From: Sulfurovum sp.
GTDB taxonomy: Bacteria; Campylobacterota; Campylobacteria; Campylobacterales; Sulfurovaceae
Assembly (NCBI GenBank): GCA_015493425.1
Contig: WGDG01000264.1
Coordinates: 1-35,733, forward strand
Direction: 5' to 3'
Length of the DNA stretch: 35,733 nucleotides
The notes beneath the pieces were generated by a model. The model was not told the origin of the DNA. It saw only the letters and a list, made by a program, of their open reading frames with translations, and searched no databases. Below are positions 23,242-32,804 of the stretch, piece by piece (the first letter of the stretch is position 1; each line of letters opens with the position of its first letter). A program made the translations under genes and the position numbers.

Positions 23242-26200
23242 CTACATCTCCATCTTTCTGATACTGGACTCTTTGACCGTCCAGATGAAAACGATCGGAA
23301 TGAAGATCAGCGTCATCAGCGTTCCGACGATGAGCCCGCCGATGGCCACTGCGCCAAGTGGAGCGAGTCTCTCCAGACCGATAGCGGTCCCCTGCGCGAT
23401 TGGAAGCATACCGACACTCACGGCAAAAGCGGTCATAAGTACCGGACGGGTACGTATCTTGATCGCTTCAAGCATCGCTTCGCGCTTGGCTTTGCCCAGC
23501 TGTATCTGCTCCATTGCAAAGTGGATCAGCAAGATGGCATTGTTGACGATGATACCCGAGAGGAGCATAAAGCCCATCATCGCCGGCATGGAGACATGGT
23601 AGCCGATGGCCAGCATCGTCCATGAAGCACCGATGACTGTCAACGGAATCGAGAAGAGGATCATCAATGAGATCTTGATATTGCCAAACAACACAATGAG
23701 CGTCAGGAATATGAGCACCACCGCCGTAATAATAGCACCGATCATCCGCTCTGCCGATGCTTTGAACTGTTTGATCTCCCCTGTCTGCTCGAGTGTGACA
23801 TCTTTCGGGAGATTCACCGAAGCCAACTGCTTTTCAAAACTTGCCATAATGTGAGAGATCGCTGCCTTTTCTCTATCACCATAGACCTCGAGTGTATACT
23901 GCAAACCGTCTCTTGTAATAAGGCTTGGCTCTTTATAGGAGTCAAGCGAAGCGATCTTGCCCAACGGAATCTTTCCTTTTGGTGTATCTATCAGCATCTG
24001 CATCACTGTGCTAAGCTGATCACGCTGCTTGGCAGGCAGCCATACCCGTACACTGTAGTCCGCACTGTTGACCCGGGCAAATGTCGCTACCGGTGCCCCG
24101 CGCAGTGCCAGCTGGAGCTGTGTGACCACATCGGCACGTTTCAGTCCGTAGCGCATCGCTTCAGCCTCATCCACTTTAAGATCGTAGATCACTTTGTCTT
24201 TGTCCCATGTCGTCGCGGTCGACACAACGCCTTGTGTATGGGAGAGTGCTTTTTGCACCTTTTTGCCTGCATTCAAAAGCGGATCGAGTGTATCACTGCT
24301 CAACGTGGCATCGACCGCTGCACGGATACTCGAAAGCGGCGTAGAACCGTAAGGGGCTACCTCAAGATACTTTACATCCGGGATTTTTGCTATCTTTTCT
24401 CTAAGGTCGCGTGATATATCCCAGATACTTGCTTTTCTGTGGTGTCTGTCCACATAGGTCGCTACGATCAAAAGATGGTCCGTACCGCTTCCGGTACCGA
24501 TGCTCATCACCCCGGCTTCGGAACCGATGCTTCCCGAAGCACGCAGCAGCGCATTCTCCTCCCTGATGATCGTGGAGACTTTTTTCATGATCTCTTCACT
24601 CTTTTCTATGGGAAGGTTCGCAGCGGTTGTGATGCGGATATTAACCGCTCCGGTATCCATTGGCGGCATCAGTTCCTGCCCCACCGTCGGCATAACCAGT
24701 TTGACCGAAGCGATAAAGAGTGCGATCAGCACAAAGACCGATACAAAACCCAATGCCCTTGAAGCTGTCACGGCACGTACAATATTGGCGAAGAAGCCCT
24801 GTATAAGATCGTTGGCTTTTCCTATGATCGAGTGGAAAAATGCTTCACTTTTGAGCAATAGAGGATTGTTCAGTGCCAAAATATGCAAAGAGAGCAGTGG
24901 TACGGCAACGATGGAAATGACATACGATGCCACCAGCGCAAGAAGCAGTGTGCCTACCAGCGGTGCAAAGACCGTTTGGGGGTACCCGCCGACGAAGAGC
25001 ATAGGTGCCAGGGCGATCATCGTGGTGATCGTACCGGAGAGGTCTGCGAACATGATCTCTTTGGTACCGTCAAAGACCGCCGCATGGATCTCCTTGCCAA
25101 GCTCACGATAATGCCGTTCGATATTTTCCATCACCACGACCGTGTCATCCAGCAGCAGTCCAAGCGCCAGTATGATCGCCGTAAGCGTCACGACATCGAA
25201 CTCTATGCCTACCAGCCACATCAGCGCTACTGTCGAGGCATACACCAGCGGAATGGTCACCAACACCACGAGGATCTGACGGAAACTTGCCAAAAAGAGA
25301 AAGACTATGATCGTGGACATGACAATGGCATCTCTAAGCGACTCGAACATATTCGTCGTACTCTGCTCGATCGTATCTTTCTGGGTGTCACTGATCTCGA
25401 AGCTGATGTTCGGATAGCGTTTTTTAAATGTCTCGAGTTGGTTTTCAACTTTTTCAATGGTTTTGATCACATCTGCCGAGAGGGCACGCTGTACCGCAAT
25501 AGCGATAGCGGGCTTGCCATTACCGTAATAGGCGGCACTGTTTTCATAGTGTCCAAAGTAGACTTTTGCCACATCAGCAAGCTTCACGTCGGGAGTGATG
25601 TTGAGTGCTTTGATCTTATCGACTTTGTCGCGTTTTCCTTTGGACATCAATAGATAGCGATGCTCCTCATTGGTCACGAACCCTACGGCATAATCACTGT
25701 CGTTTTTCTGCAGTGTGGCGATCACCTCTCCAAGTGAGAGGTGATAGGCATCCAGTTTTGACTTATCGACAATGATCTGGACCTCTTTCGTGTATCCGCC
25801 GAAAATATCGACATTAGCGATCCCTTCTGTTTTAAGAAGTGTATGCTTGATGCTTCCTTCCGCAAGATCACGGATATCGTCCAGGCTCAACGATGCCCCC
25901 TCTTTGGAAGACATCGCAACGACGACTACCGGTGCGGTCGCTTCGGTAATCTTGATGATCTGCGGCTCTTTAATGTCCCTGGGCAGCTTGGCCCGTATCT
26001 TGGAGACGGCATTGGTGACATCATTGACAGCAGTATCGATATCTTTGGAATAATCAAACTCTGCACGGATCACCGTCACTTCGTCTATCGTCGTAGAGTA
26101 TGCACGTCGTATCTCATCAAGTGCGTAGAGCTCCTCTTCAACAGGCACGGCAATGTTGCTTGCCATTGTCTTGGCCGATGCACCCGGCTCCACGATAACC

Positions 26201-26361
26201 ACCGCCACTTCAGGGTAGTTGGAGTTTGGAAAGAGATTTCTATGAATCTTGTTGTACCCCATAACCCCCATCATCAAAAAAAGCGCGAGAAACGAGATGA
26301 TAATATGCGGTTTTTTCAGTATCCGCTCAACCCAGGTAGAAGACCCCTCTTTACTGCTCAT
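23242..26361 (-). CDS. AcrB-like RND multidrug/hydrophobe efflux pump
   Basis: A 1039-residue inner-membrane proton-driven exporter. It has the standard RND layout: a first helix at about residues 19-36 (ISFLALFLMMGVMGYNKI), porter domains, helices 2-6, a second set of porter domains and the final bundle ending near IFIPIVFIWTV. Helix 4 carries the adjacent proton-relay Asp pair in LGLLLDDTVVVMEN (near residue 403), as in AcrB-type pumps, and the heavy-metal signature of the first pump is absent. The substrate cannot be set from sequence. It is the third gene of a tolC-adaptor-pump operon and overlaps the adaptor by 11 bp. Confidence 0.92.
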   Translation of the reverse strand: MSSKEGSSTWVERILKKPHIIISFLALFLMMGVMGYNKIHRNLFPNSNYPEVAVVIVEPGASAKTMASNIAVPVEEELYALDEIRRAYSTTIDEVTVIRAEFDYSKDIDTAVNDVTNAVSKIRAKLPRDIKEPQIIKITEATAPVVVVAMSSKEGASLSLDDIRDLAEGSIKHTLLKTEGIANVDIFGGYTKEVQIIVDKSKLDAYHLSLGEVIATLQKNDSDYAVGFVTNEEHRYLLMSKGKRDKVDKIKALNITPDVKLADVAKVYFGHYENSAAYYGNGKPAIAIAVQRALSADVIKTIEKVENQLETFKKRYPNISFEISDTQKDTIEQSTTNMFESLRDAIVMSTIIVFLFLASFRQILVVLVTIPLVYASTVALMWLVGIEFDVVTLTAIILALGLLLDDTVVVMENIERHYRELGKEIHAAVFDGTKEIMFADLSGTITTMIALAPMLFVGGYPQTVFAPLVGTLLLALVASYVISIVAVPLLSLHILALNNPLLLKSEAFFHSIIGKANDLIQGFFANIVRAVTASRALGFVSVFVLIALFIASVKLVMPTVGQELMPPMDTGAVNIRITTAANLPIEKSEEIMKKVSTIIREENALLRASGSIGSEAGVMSIGTGSGTDHLLIVATYVDRHHRKASIWDISRDLREKIAKIPDVKYLEVAPYGSTPLSSIRAAVDATLSSDTLDPLLNAGKKVQKALSHTQGVVSTATTWDKDKVIYDLKVDEAEAMRYGLKRADVVTQLQLALRGAPVATFARVNSADYSVRVWLPAKQRDQLSTVMQMLIDTPKGKIPLGKIASLDSYKEPSLITRDGLQYTLEVYGDREKAAISHIMASFEKQLASVNLPKDVTLEQTGEIKQFKASAERMIGAIITAVVLIFLTLIVLFGNIKISLMILFSIPLTVIGASWTMLAIGYHVSMPAMMGFMLLSGIIVNNAILLIHFAMEQIQLGKAKREAMLEAIKIRTRPVLMTAFAVSVGMLPIAQGTAIGLERLAPLGAVAIGGLIVGTLMTLIFIPIVFIWTVKESSIRKMEM

Positions 26362-27439
26362 GTTTCACTCCGGTCACTGCAATGTTGTCAAAGGCAGGAA
26401 GCGCAGAAAGTCTGGTCTCGCTGACACTGGCAACCGGTGATGCGGGACACTCTTTGAGCAATATGCGGTTTTTCCCCGAAAGCAGTATCTCTACCTTCTT
26501 CGGTGTGAACCTGCCTTTTTGGTATACCATCACATAGGTACCCTCTTTTTTGTGCACAACCGTAGTATCCGGCACAATACACCCTTGAGCCTTCCCGGTC
26601 AACACTTCCACATTGATAAAGCTGCTCACAGGAAGCGCAAGCGTCTCATTCAAAGCCACTTCAGCCACACGCAAACCGTTCTGGGCGGCAGGATAGATCG
26701 ACTTGACATATCCGATCACCCTGTCGCCGTAAAACACATCCTGCTCTTTTTTGATCTGTGGATCCGCCGAAGGCGTATAGGAGAAAAGCAGTTTCTGCTT
26801 CTCATTGCTCATGGTCAATATGGGTTTCCCCGTGACGGCAAGGTCTCCTTCGTGCAGAACAACACGGTCGATCACACCATCAAAAGGGGCTTTGATCTTG
26901 AGGTAGGAGAGTTGATGCTGCAGCTGAGCGATCTTCTGTTTGGTGCCATCGAGTGCGGAAGCTTTCATCTCCATCGCTACTTTCGATGCGGTAAAGTTTT
27001 CCTTGGAAATGCCGCCGATGGCAACGAGCTTTCTGTTTCGCGCATAGATGCTCTCTGCCAACGCCAGATCACTCTTTTGTGCCGTGAGTGTCTTTTGAAG
27101 CGCATCGATGCTGGAGCGAAGTTCGAAGGAGTCGATACGTACCAGCGTATCACCCTTTTTGACCTTTTGTGACTCTTCAACCATGACTTTTTCCACATAT
27201 CCCGGCAATTTGGTGGAGAGTTCTATGCTTTTGTCTGCAAGTATCTCTGCAAGGAAGGGGGTCCTTTCCTCCAAAACACCTTGCTTGGCTGTCACTACGG
27301 GAACCCACAGCTTTTCAGCAGACGGAGTAGGCTGGTCTTTTACTTCTACCCTTCGTTCATCCAACAGACCCTTGCCTTTGATAAGCAACAGTGCAACCAC
27401 TACAATAGATACAATTGTTACAATTCTTTTCCTACGCAT
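26351..27439 (-). CDS. RND efflux periplasmic adaptor
   Basis: A 362-residue HlyD/AcrA-type adaptor. An N-terminal hydrophobic anchor (IVTIVSIVVVALLLI) is followed by the first lipoyl half (YVEKVMVEESQKVKKGDTLV), a helical hairpin (about 105-165), the second lipoyl half (IKAPFDGVIDRVVLHEGDLA), and beta-barrel and membrane-proximal domains. No lipobox Cys is seen, so the anchor is probably uncleaved. The gene abuts the TolC gene (they share base 27439) and overlaps the pump by 11 bp. Confidence 0.9.
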   Translation of the reverse strand: MRRKRIVTIVSIVVVALLLIKGKGLLDERRVEVKDQPTPSAEKLWVPVVTAKQGVLEERTPFLAEILADKSIELSTKLPGYVEKVMVEESQKVKKGDTLVRIDSFELRSSIDALQKTLTAQKSDLALAESIYARNRKLVAIGGISKENFTASKVAMEMKASALDGTKQKIAQLQHQLSYLKIKAPFDGVIDRVVLHEGDLAVTGKPILTMSNEKQKLLFSYTPSADPQIKKEQDVFYGDRVIGYVKSIYPAAQNGLRVAEVALNETLALPVSSFINVEVLTGKAQGCIVPDTTVVHKKEGTYVMVYQKGRFTPKKVEILLSGKNRILLKECPASPVASVSETRLSALPAFDNIAVTGVKHEQ

Positions 27440-28761
27440 TACTTCACTCCTCTTTCCAGCAGATAATTCATATAGAACTTCTCTTTTTGATAATTATATT
27501 TACTCTCTATGAGCTTCGCTCTTGCAATATGTGCCTGACTGCTTGCATAGAGCAGATCATTGATCGTCGATACACCGCTTTTGTAACGTACACGCTCGAT
27601 CTTTTCACTCTCTTTGGCCAGAGCATACTGTTTGGTGTTTCCTCTGTAGTTCGCATAGGCCTGTTTCATTTTCTCATAGGCTTCTACCAGTGATTTACGA
27701 AGATCCAGCAGCGTTTGATGCTTGTCAAAGGTCGCCTGCATTTTGGCGATCTTTGCTTTTTGTGTCGCGGCATCATTCTTTCCAAAATCAAACAGTGTCC
27801 ACTTGGCATTTACACCGACCTGCCAGTTCTTCTGTGAATTGAAATCGCCGGGATACATGTTGGAACCGTCATTTTCACCATAGTTGTACCCATAGTAAGA
27901 GCTGAACGAAACCTGGGGATAACGGCTCGATTCACTTTTTTGTACCCCTTTGTCCGCCTTTTTGACATTCAGCTCGGCAATATGTACCCTGTTGAGTGAG
28001 GAGGCATTCCGGAGGAGGCGTTCTATGGAATAGTTTGGTCTCTTCACTATGACCTTTATCGGCTTTATTTTCCCAACATGTTCAAGACCCACAAGACTGG
28101 CCAATGAAGCCTTTGTCATGGCGATATTGCCTTTGAGTACTTCTTCATAAGAGAGGTTACCATAGAGATCGTTTTCTGCTTTCAGCAGGTCAATATGAGC
28201 CTTCTTGCCAAGCGCAACCTCCCTTTTTATAATATTTGTGAGTTTTTTCAAGGCTGTGACATGCTCATGCTGCGCATAGAGCATATCCTGCAGTGCCAAT
28301 ATGGAAAGATAGAGCGATGCCACATTGTATGCAAGCTGCTCTTTGGTCAGAGAGAGTCTGCTTTTCGAGAGTTCTGTTGCGATAGTGTCCATCTCTACCT
28401 GTCTGGTCTGTGCAAAACCTGTGAAGAGAGGTACCGTGTACATGATGCCCGTTCCGAAAAGATTGGTCGTGGTCGGCACACTTGCAGGATCGCTTAGAAT
28501 GCTTGCAGGGGTAAGCGGTGCGAGTGTTCGCGGAAGGTTGTAGTGCGTGTAGCTTCCTACCAGATCAATGCTGCCCATGCGGGCGGCTTTACTCTCTTGA
28601 CGCTTTGCCCGTGCCGATTCCATCTGTGCCTTGCTCTTTTTCACTACCATACTATGCTTTACGCCGTAATCTATCAGTCTGTCAAGCGTAAGTGTATCGG
28701 AAAAAAGATGGGGGGAGAAAAGTGAAAAAACCAGTGCACTCAGCAAAAAATTTTTCATCAT
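27439..28761 (-). CDS. TolC-family outer-membrane efflux protein
   Basis: A 440-residue outer-membrane channel read from ATG 28761 (ribosome site AAGGAA about 9 bases upstream). That start gives the signal peptide MMKNFLLSALVFSLFSPHLF; the frame is open further upstream but without a suitable start region. It has two OEP repeats: long helices (KSKAQMESARAKRQESKAAR; HIAELNVKKADKGVQKSESS) and beta strands (GTGIMYTVPLFTG; GVNAKWTLFDFG). It is the first gene of the operon. No local TetR or MarR regulator is present, so control must come from elsewhere. Confidence 0.88.
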   Translation of the reverse strand: MMKNFLLSALVFSLFSPHLFSDTLTLDRLIDYGVKHSMVVKKSKAQMESARAKRQESKAARMGSIDLVGSYTHYNLPRTLAPLTPASILSDPASVPTTTNLFGTGIMYTVPLFTGFAQTRQVEMDTIATELSKSRLSLTKEQLAYNVASLYLSILALQDMLYAQHEHVTALKKLTNIIKREVALGKKAHIDLLKAENDLYGNLSYEEVLKGNIAMTKASLASLVGLEHVGKIKPIKVIVKRPNYSIERLLRNASSLNRVHIAELNVKKADKGVQKSESSRYPQVSFSSYYGYNYGENDGSNMYPGDFNSQKNWQVGVNAKWTLFDFGKNDAATQKAKIAKMQATFDKHQTLLDLRKSLVEAYEKMKQAYANYRGNTKQYALAKESEKIERVRYKSGVSTINDLLYASSQAHIARAKLIESKYNYQKEKFYMNYLLERGVK

Positions 28762-29136
28762 TATTGTTATTCCTTTAAAAATCAAAACCATAGGGTAGCC
28801 GATTCCTATGAATTGAATATGAATTATCTTTTTTTTACTATTCAGACATGATATACAATCTAAAGGAACAATAAAAATGAAGATCGGAAACAGAAGAATA
28901 ACAGAGTGCAATTCAAAAGTTCAGGCTAAATCATCCTCGTATTTTCAGTATCACTTGGAAAACTGTTTACAAGACATACAACATCCTTCTCTCGACGAAT
29001 GACAGTGTGCTGCAAAAAAACAGAGAACCTGTCATTGGTTGCCAAAGGAATTTCATAAAATAATCTCTCATCAAAGTTAAAATCCATTAAGCTATAATAT
29101 TGCATAAGACCACGTTTCAAGAAAGGGGGATGACGA
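28762..29136. promoter_or_regulatory. Divergent promoter region between efflux operon and GTPase gene
   Basis: 375 bp hold the minus-strand promoter of the tolC-adaptor-pump operon and the plus-strand promoter of the GTPase gene. For the GTPase, TATAAT at 29093-29098 is a good -10 with only a weak -35. The stretch contains a 65-codon minus-strand frame (28926-29120) without a ribosome site, which I do not accept as a gene. Confidence 0.45.
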
Positions 29137-30531
29137 ATGTCACCAGAAGAACGTTACAAAAAACTCAAAGAGTACCTTTCGGCGGAGAACCCGGTACTTT
29201 TGGATGTGATCGACGAATACGAGGCCCTGGATAACATAGGCCGTAAGATCGGCTTGCTGGAAGAGAACGAGACCTATACAAGCCATATATCTTGGTGGCC
29301 GATGATCTCGGTGCTTGGGACCTTTTCCGCGGGAAAGTCGACCTTCATCAATGAATACATTGGCAAAGAAGTACAAAAAAGCGGAAGCCAGGCGGTCGAT
29401 GACAAGTTCACCGTTATCTGCTACGGTGGAAGTGAAGAGGTAACAACGCTTCCAGGTATCGCATTGGATGCCGACCCCCGTTTTCCTTTTTACAATATCA
29501 GCGAAGAGATCAACCAGGTTGATGAAGGGGAAGGTGACCGTGTCAACCAGTATCTGCAGCTAAAAACACTCAAGTCCCCAAGAACCAAAGGAAAGATACT
29601 CATAGACTCCCCGGGCTTCGATGCCGACAGTCAGCGTGACGGGATATTGCGTATCACCAGCCATATTGTCGAGATCTCCGATCTTGTACTCATCTTTTTT
29701 GATGCACGCCATCCTGAACCAGGAGCAATGCGTGATACATTACAGCACCTGGTCGCAACGACCATCAAACACAGAGATGCCAACAAGGTACTTTACATTC
29801 TCAACCAGATCGATGCGACCAGCAAAGAAGACAACCTCGAAGATGTCATCGCATCCTGGCAGCGCGCGCTCTCCAATGAAGGACTGATCTCCGGGAACTT
29901 CTACAGCATTTACAATGAAAGTGCCGCCAACGATGCGGGTGGCGAAGTACTCGATCGTCTCAAAGAGAAGAAAAATGCCGATATGCAGCGTATCGTCGAA
30001 CGGATGGATAAAGTAAGCATCGAACGTGCCTACCGTATCATCAAATCGGTAGAGGGGTTTGCCAAAGAGATCAAGGAGAAGCAGCTGCCGAAACTGCATG
30101 AGGCTCTTCGTGCGTGGAGAAGAAACGTGCTCTGGAGTGATGCTGCGGTACTTGGACTTATTCTCGTCCTGTTCGGTCTGCTCCAGTCTCAGTTTGACCT
30201 TCTAAGCTCAGCGGTCGGCTCTCTTGTCTTTGGCGGCATTGCTCTTGTCATCCTCCTGGCAGCCCATGCAAAAGTACAGAGTTTCTTCGCACACAAAGCG
30301 GCAAAGTCCTGGGAAGAAAAAGACCCTGCGATCTCCAATGCGATCCTTCACAATGCAGGCTGGTGGCGTGCACTGTTAGGTTTTGGTCCCGCTTGGCAGA
30401 AGACTAGCAAGAAAAAACTCGATACCCTGAGTGCAAAGAGTAAAAAGATCATTCAAAAACTCAATGACCAATTTGTGAGTACTGCAACAGCGGCAGATGA
30501 GCCACACGATGAAGAGTTGCAACAGCAGTAG
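29137..30531 (+). CDS. Dynamin-like GTPase with C-terminal membrane hairpin
   Basis: A 464-residue large GTPase of the dynamin/EHD type. G1 is GTFSAGKST (residues 61-69, K67), G3 is DSPG (157-160) and G4 is NQID (223-226). A helical stalk (about 270-330) follows, then two hydrophobic segments (about 336-351 and 359-376) that could insert into membrane like a bacterial dynamin paddle, and a Lys-rich tail. Such proteins bind and remodel membranes with GTP hydrolysis. Many bacterial dynamins come in tandem pairs; this one is alone. A strong GGGGG ribosome site precedes ATG 29137. Confidence 0.85.
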   Translation: MSPEERYKKLKEYLSAENPVLLDVIDEYEALDNIGRKIGLLEENETYTSHISWWPMISVLGTFSAGKSTFINEYIGKEVQKSGSQAVDDKFTVICYGGSEEVTTLPGIALDADPRFPFYNISEEINQVDEGEGDRVNQYLQLKTLKSPRTKGKILIDSPGFDADSQRDGILRITSHIVEISDLVLIFFDARHPEPGAMRDTLQHLVATTIKHRDANKVLYILNQIDATSKEDNLEDVIASWQRALSNEGLISGNFYSIYNESAANDAGGEVLDRLKEKKNADMQRIVERMDKVSIERAYRIIKSVEGFAKEIKEKQLPKLHEALRAWRRNVLWSDAAVLGLILVLFGLLQSQFDLLSSAVGSLVFGGIALVILLAAHAKVQSFFAHKAAKSWEEKDPAISNAILHNAGWWRALLGFGPAWQKTSKKKLDTLSAKSKKIIQKLNDQFVSTATAADEPHDEELQQQ

Positions 30532-30537
30532 GGACTT

Positions 30538-31211
30538 CTACTCCTTACTGTTGCCCAAATACCTGACGACCAGCACACCAATCGTATAATTATGCTCGAC
30601 TGTTTTGAGCACAAATAGAGCCAAAAAATCATTCTTCTGTAACCGATTTCAAAAGGTATTTTTTTTAGCGATTCGTATTCGGTAAGTGCCATCTTTGGAT
30701 TTTCAATCCCTTCTGTATCAAAAGGATCTTCCTTTTTTGCCTCTATGAGTTAGATAATATGCTCAGGTAGATAAGTGAAACGATAGTGGCATATTGTGTC
30801 GATAATATCTTGACCGAGAAAGTTTCGTTCTCTCAGTAAATACACCACATCATATAGGTCCCGAATCTTGTTACGATCAAGGAGCAGAAGAGATTTAAGT
30901 TTGAAAATCACCTCTTCCGAAGCAATTCTAAAGGAACCAAAATGTTTGACATTGTCTTTTTGGAGTATTCCGCTCTCATAGATATTACTTGAAAATTTGA
31001 TCACAAAATTGACTTTGACGCCATTGATTATAAAACTCCTCATCATTTCGGCTATATCACCACCTTCATTGATTGCAGTATGGATAATCCCCTGATCAAA
31101 CTCGATGGAAATCACTTCATCAAACTGTTCCAAAAATTCAAGGGAGGGTAATTTATCAGCAAAAGGGAAACAGATGTCAAGATCAAAATGGTAGGTTATA
31201 ATTCTGATAAA
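30538..31211 (-). pseudogene. Decayed AbiEii/AbiGii-type nucleotidyltransferase toxin gene
   Basis: On the minus strand a frame is open from 31211 to a TAA at 30750-30752. It encodes TYHFDLDICFPFAD, with the DxD of nucleotidyltransferases, and later FKLKSLLLLDRNKIRDLYDV, the C-terminal signature of the AbiEii family. The same frame continues past the stop as LIEAKKEDPFDTEGIENPK, so the TAA looks like a nonsense mutation (GAA to TAA would restore it). Near 30650 the coding sense shifts frame to NDFLALFVLKTVEHNYTIG, ending in TAG at 30538. The N-terminal part and start codon are missing upstream. The partner antitoxin gene is not found. Confidence 0.65.
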
Positions 31212-31216
31212 TCAAA

Positions 31217-31237
31217 GATGGCGGCTGCGTAGCCATC
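31217..31237. repeat. Short hairpin upstream of the AbiEii-like remnant
   Basis: GATGGC (31217-31222) and GCCATC (31232-31237) form a 6-bp stem in a GC-rich island next to an AT-rich spacer. It lies just beyond the truncated end of the toxin-like remnant and may mark a recombination junction. Confidence 0.35.
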
Positions 31238-31246
31238 TGACACAAA

Positions 31247-31269
31247 ATTTCGGGAGAAATTGTAGAGTG
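31247..31269 (+). repeat. Dispersed 23-bp repeat, copy 2
   Basis: Matches 6366-6388 at 22 of 23 positions. In frame it reads K-F-R-E-K-L-stop, preceded by an open stretch P-S-D-T after another stop. It sits in the 217-bp spacer between the AbiEii remnant and the NapH/NosR-like gene, which otherwise holds no recognisable gene. Confidence 0.55.
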
Positions 31270-31376
31270 TTAGATTAAGTGTTGGTTAGTACACTTTATG
31301 CCTCATAAAAACCTTATGACTACAAAGTTGCAGAAAAAACAATTACTTACTGAATTTTATAACAGTTGCTACCTGA

Positions 31377-31399
31377 GGGTATTTGACCCTTTTCTTTAT
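31377..31399 (+). terminator. Possible terminator hairpin with T-rich tail
   Basis: AGGGT (31377-31381) and ACCCT (31387-31391) form a 5-bp stem followed by TTTCTTTAT on the plus strand. It faces the end of the minus-strand NapH/NosR-like gene. No plus-strand gene precedes it, so it may block antisense reading or end a small unannotated transcript. Confidence 0.3.
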
Positions 31400-31427
31400 C
31401 AATTCATTACTACAAGTCCAATTTACA

Positions 31428-32795
31428 CTAATGTCTTAGCGTCATTTGCAGGATAAGCAATGCGACATAGCCCCATATGACAGAAGAAGCTACAGTCCAG
31501 GCAGCCATTTTTTTACCTAAAGATACTTGGTACACCTTCATACGTTCAAAAAGCAATCCTAAACTCCACACTGCACCAAGAAAACCGAAAAGAGAGAAGA
31601 TATGCACCCATCCGTCACGCATGGTAGCCAAAGGCTTCATGACTTCACTGCTTCCTATCAACCAATAAAATGCGTTTGTGAGATCGCTGGCATAATGCAG
31701 GAAAAAGAAGGTACCGATATGGGAAAGTGAACCAATGAGCATCACGGGAGCCAATGCATAGCTGTTATGATGCAGGAACTTTTTGAAAGGTTCTTTTACA
31801 ATGGCTGAGGCGACCTTAAATCCGCCAAGAACCAGAAGCAGTGTCAGAATTAAAGCGGTGAGCAGCGCATAAAAGCCTACCCAGTCAAGTCCTACAGGCA
31901 ATAGGCTTTCTGTCCATTTCCCCCAATGATACCAGGGTAGTGATGTTTTGAGTGATGAATGTCCCAAACCATGATGCAGGCGCATTGTCATAGTAATCAC
32001 GGCAAAAAGAAGGATGAAGACCCAGGTATGGATTGTATTACGGTCCTTTATCTCTCCTGTCAGTCCGGATGCAGGTTTGGTAATGGAAAATGAGACCGCT
32101 TCACAGGCCTGTGCACAATCCATACAGAGCGTGCACTCTTTCATGGAATTCTTCTTTTCAAACAAGAAAGGCTGTAATCCGGACTCACATGCTTTGGCAC
32201 ATTCAAACGTTTGACAGCTCGAACAGGCATTTTGATACGTTTCAAGCTTTGCCATACCTACTTTACCATATGCTTTGGTTACAGCACCAATAGGGCAAAG
32301 GTAGGTGCAGTAGCTCATGTTTTTATATTGAAAATAGGCGAAGGCAGCCAGCAGGGTGAGTATCAAAAAAAGCAAAGAGGCTATCCATGGTGTTTTCAAC
32401 AAACCGGGGAAAAGATAAACGGGTATCCAGTAGGCAGACAGAAGAATGCCCAGCCCGATGCCTCTGTGTTTCATCCATGCAGGCATCTCTTTTTGTCTGC
32501 CGATCTTTGTCAGCCATCTTCCCATAACACCGTGGGGACATATGCCGCAAAAAGCCGGGCCGATCAGGATAAGAGAGACGATCATGAAAAACGGCCAGAA
32601 AAGTGACCAGAAGATAGCGGTCGTATAGGGATTGGATGCGCTTTGAGGATAGGCAAAACCAAAATAGAGTGCGGAAAGGAAAAGCAGCATGGTAGCAGTC
32701 CGCACTGTAAAGAGCACTTTTTTATTTTTGAAGAGAAGACCTATGACTGGCCAACCGAAAATATCTGTGCCTTTTCTCTGAATATGTTCGACCAT
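31428..32795 (-). CDS. NapH/NosR-like polytopic membrane protein with 4Fe-4S clusters
   Basis: A 455-residue inner-membrane electron-transfer protein with about eight hydrophobic segments. Cys motifs are C83-G-I-C86-P and C163-T-Y-L-C167-P, the membrane-facing CxxCP/CxxxCP motifs of the NapH/NosR/RdxA group. A ferredoxin-like segment follows with C191-C194-C199-C203 and C221-C224-C227-C231, enough for two 4Fe-4S clusters. Such proteins carry electrons across or along the membrane to periplasmic acceptors. The gene starts 9 bp after the TonB receptor stop, so the pair is co-transcribed. This suggests it supports reduction of, or release from, an imported metal complex; the exact acceptor is unknown. 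Confidence 0.85.
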   Translation of the reverse strand: MVEHIQRKGTDIFGWPVIGLLFKNKKVLFTVRTATMLLFLSALYFGFAYPQSASNPYTTAIFWSLFWPFFMIVSLILIGPAFCGICPHGVMGRWLTKIGRQKEMPAWMKHRGIGLGILLSAYWIPVYLFPGLLKTPWIASLLFLILTLLAAFAYFQYKNMSYCTYLCPIGAVTKAYGKVGMAKLETYQNACSSCQTFECAKACESGLQPFLFEKKNSMKECTLCMDCAQACEAVSFSITKPASGLTGEIKDRNTIHTWVFILLFAVITMTMRLHHGLGHSSLKTSLPWYHWGKWTESLLPVGLDWVGFYALLTALILTLLLVLGGFKVASAIVKEPFKKFLHHNSYALAPVMLIGSLSHIGTFFFLHYASDLTNAFYWLIGSSEVMKPLATMRDGWVHIFSLFGFLGAVWSLGLLFERMKVYQVSLGKKMAAWTVASSVIWGYVALLILQMTLRH

Positions 32796-32804
32796 ACTTT
32801 CTCC

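Noticed and set aside
24883-25653. 256-codon plus-strand frame opposite the AcrB-like pump
   Set aside because: Antisense to conserved pump sequence; low-complexity His/Arg/Asp-rich translation is typical of a shadow.
28926-29120. 65-codon minus-strand frame between the efflux operon and the GTPase gene
   Set aside because: The translation looks moderately protein-like, but there is no ribosome site, the start is a TTG, and it lies across the likely GTPase promoter.
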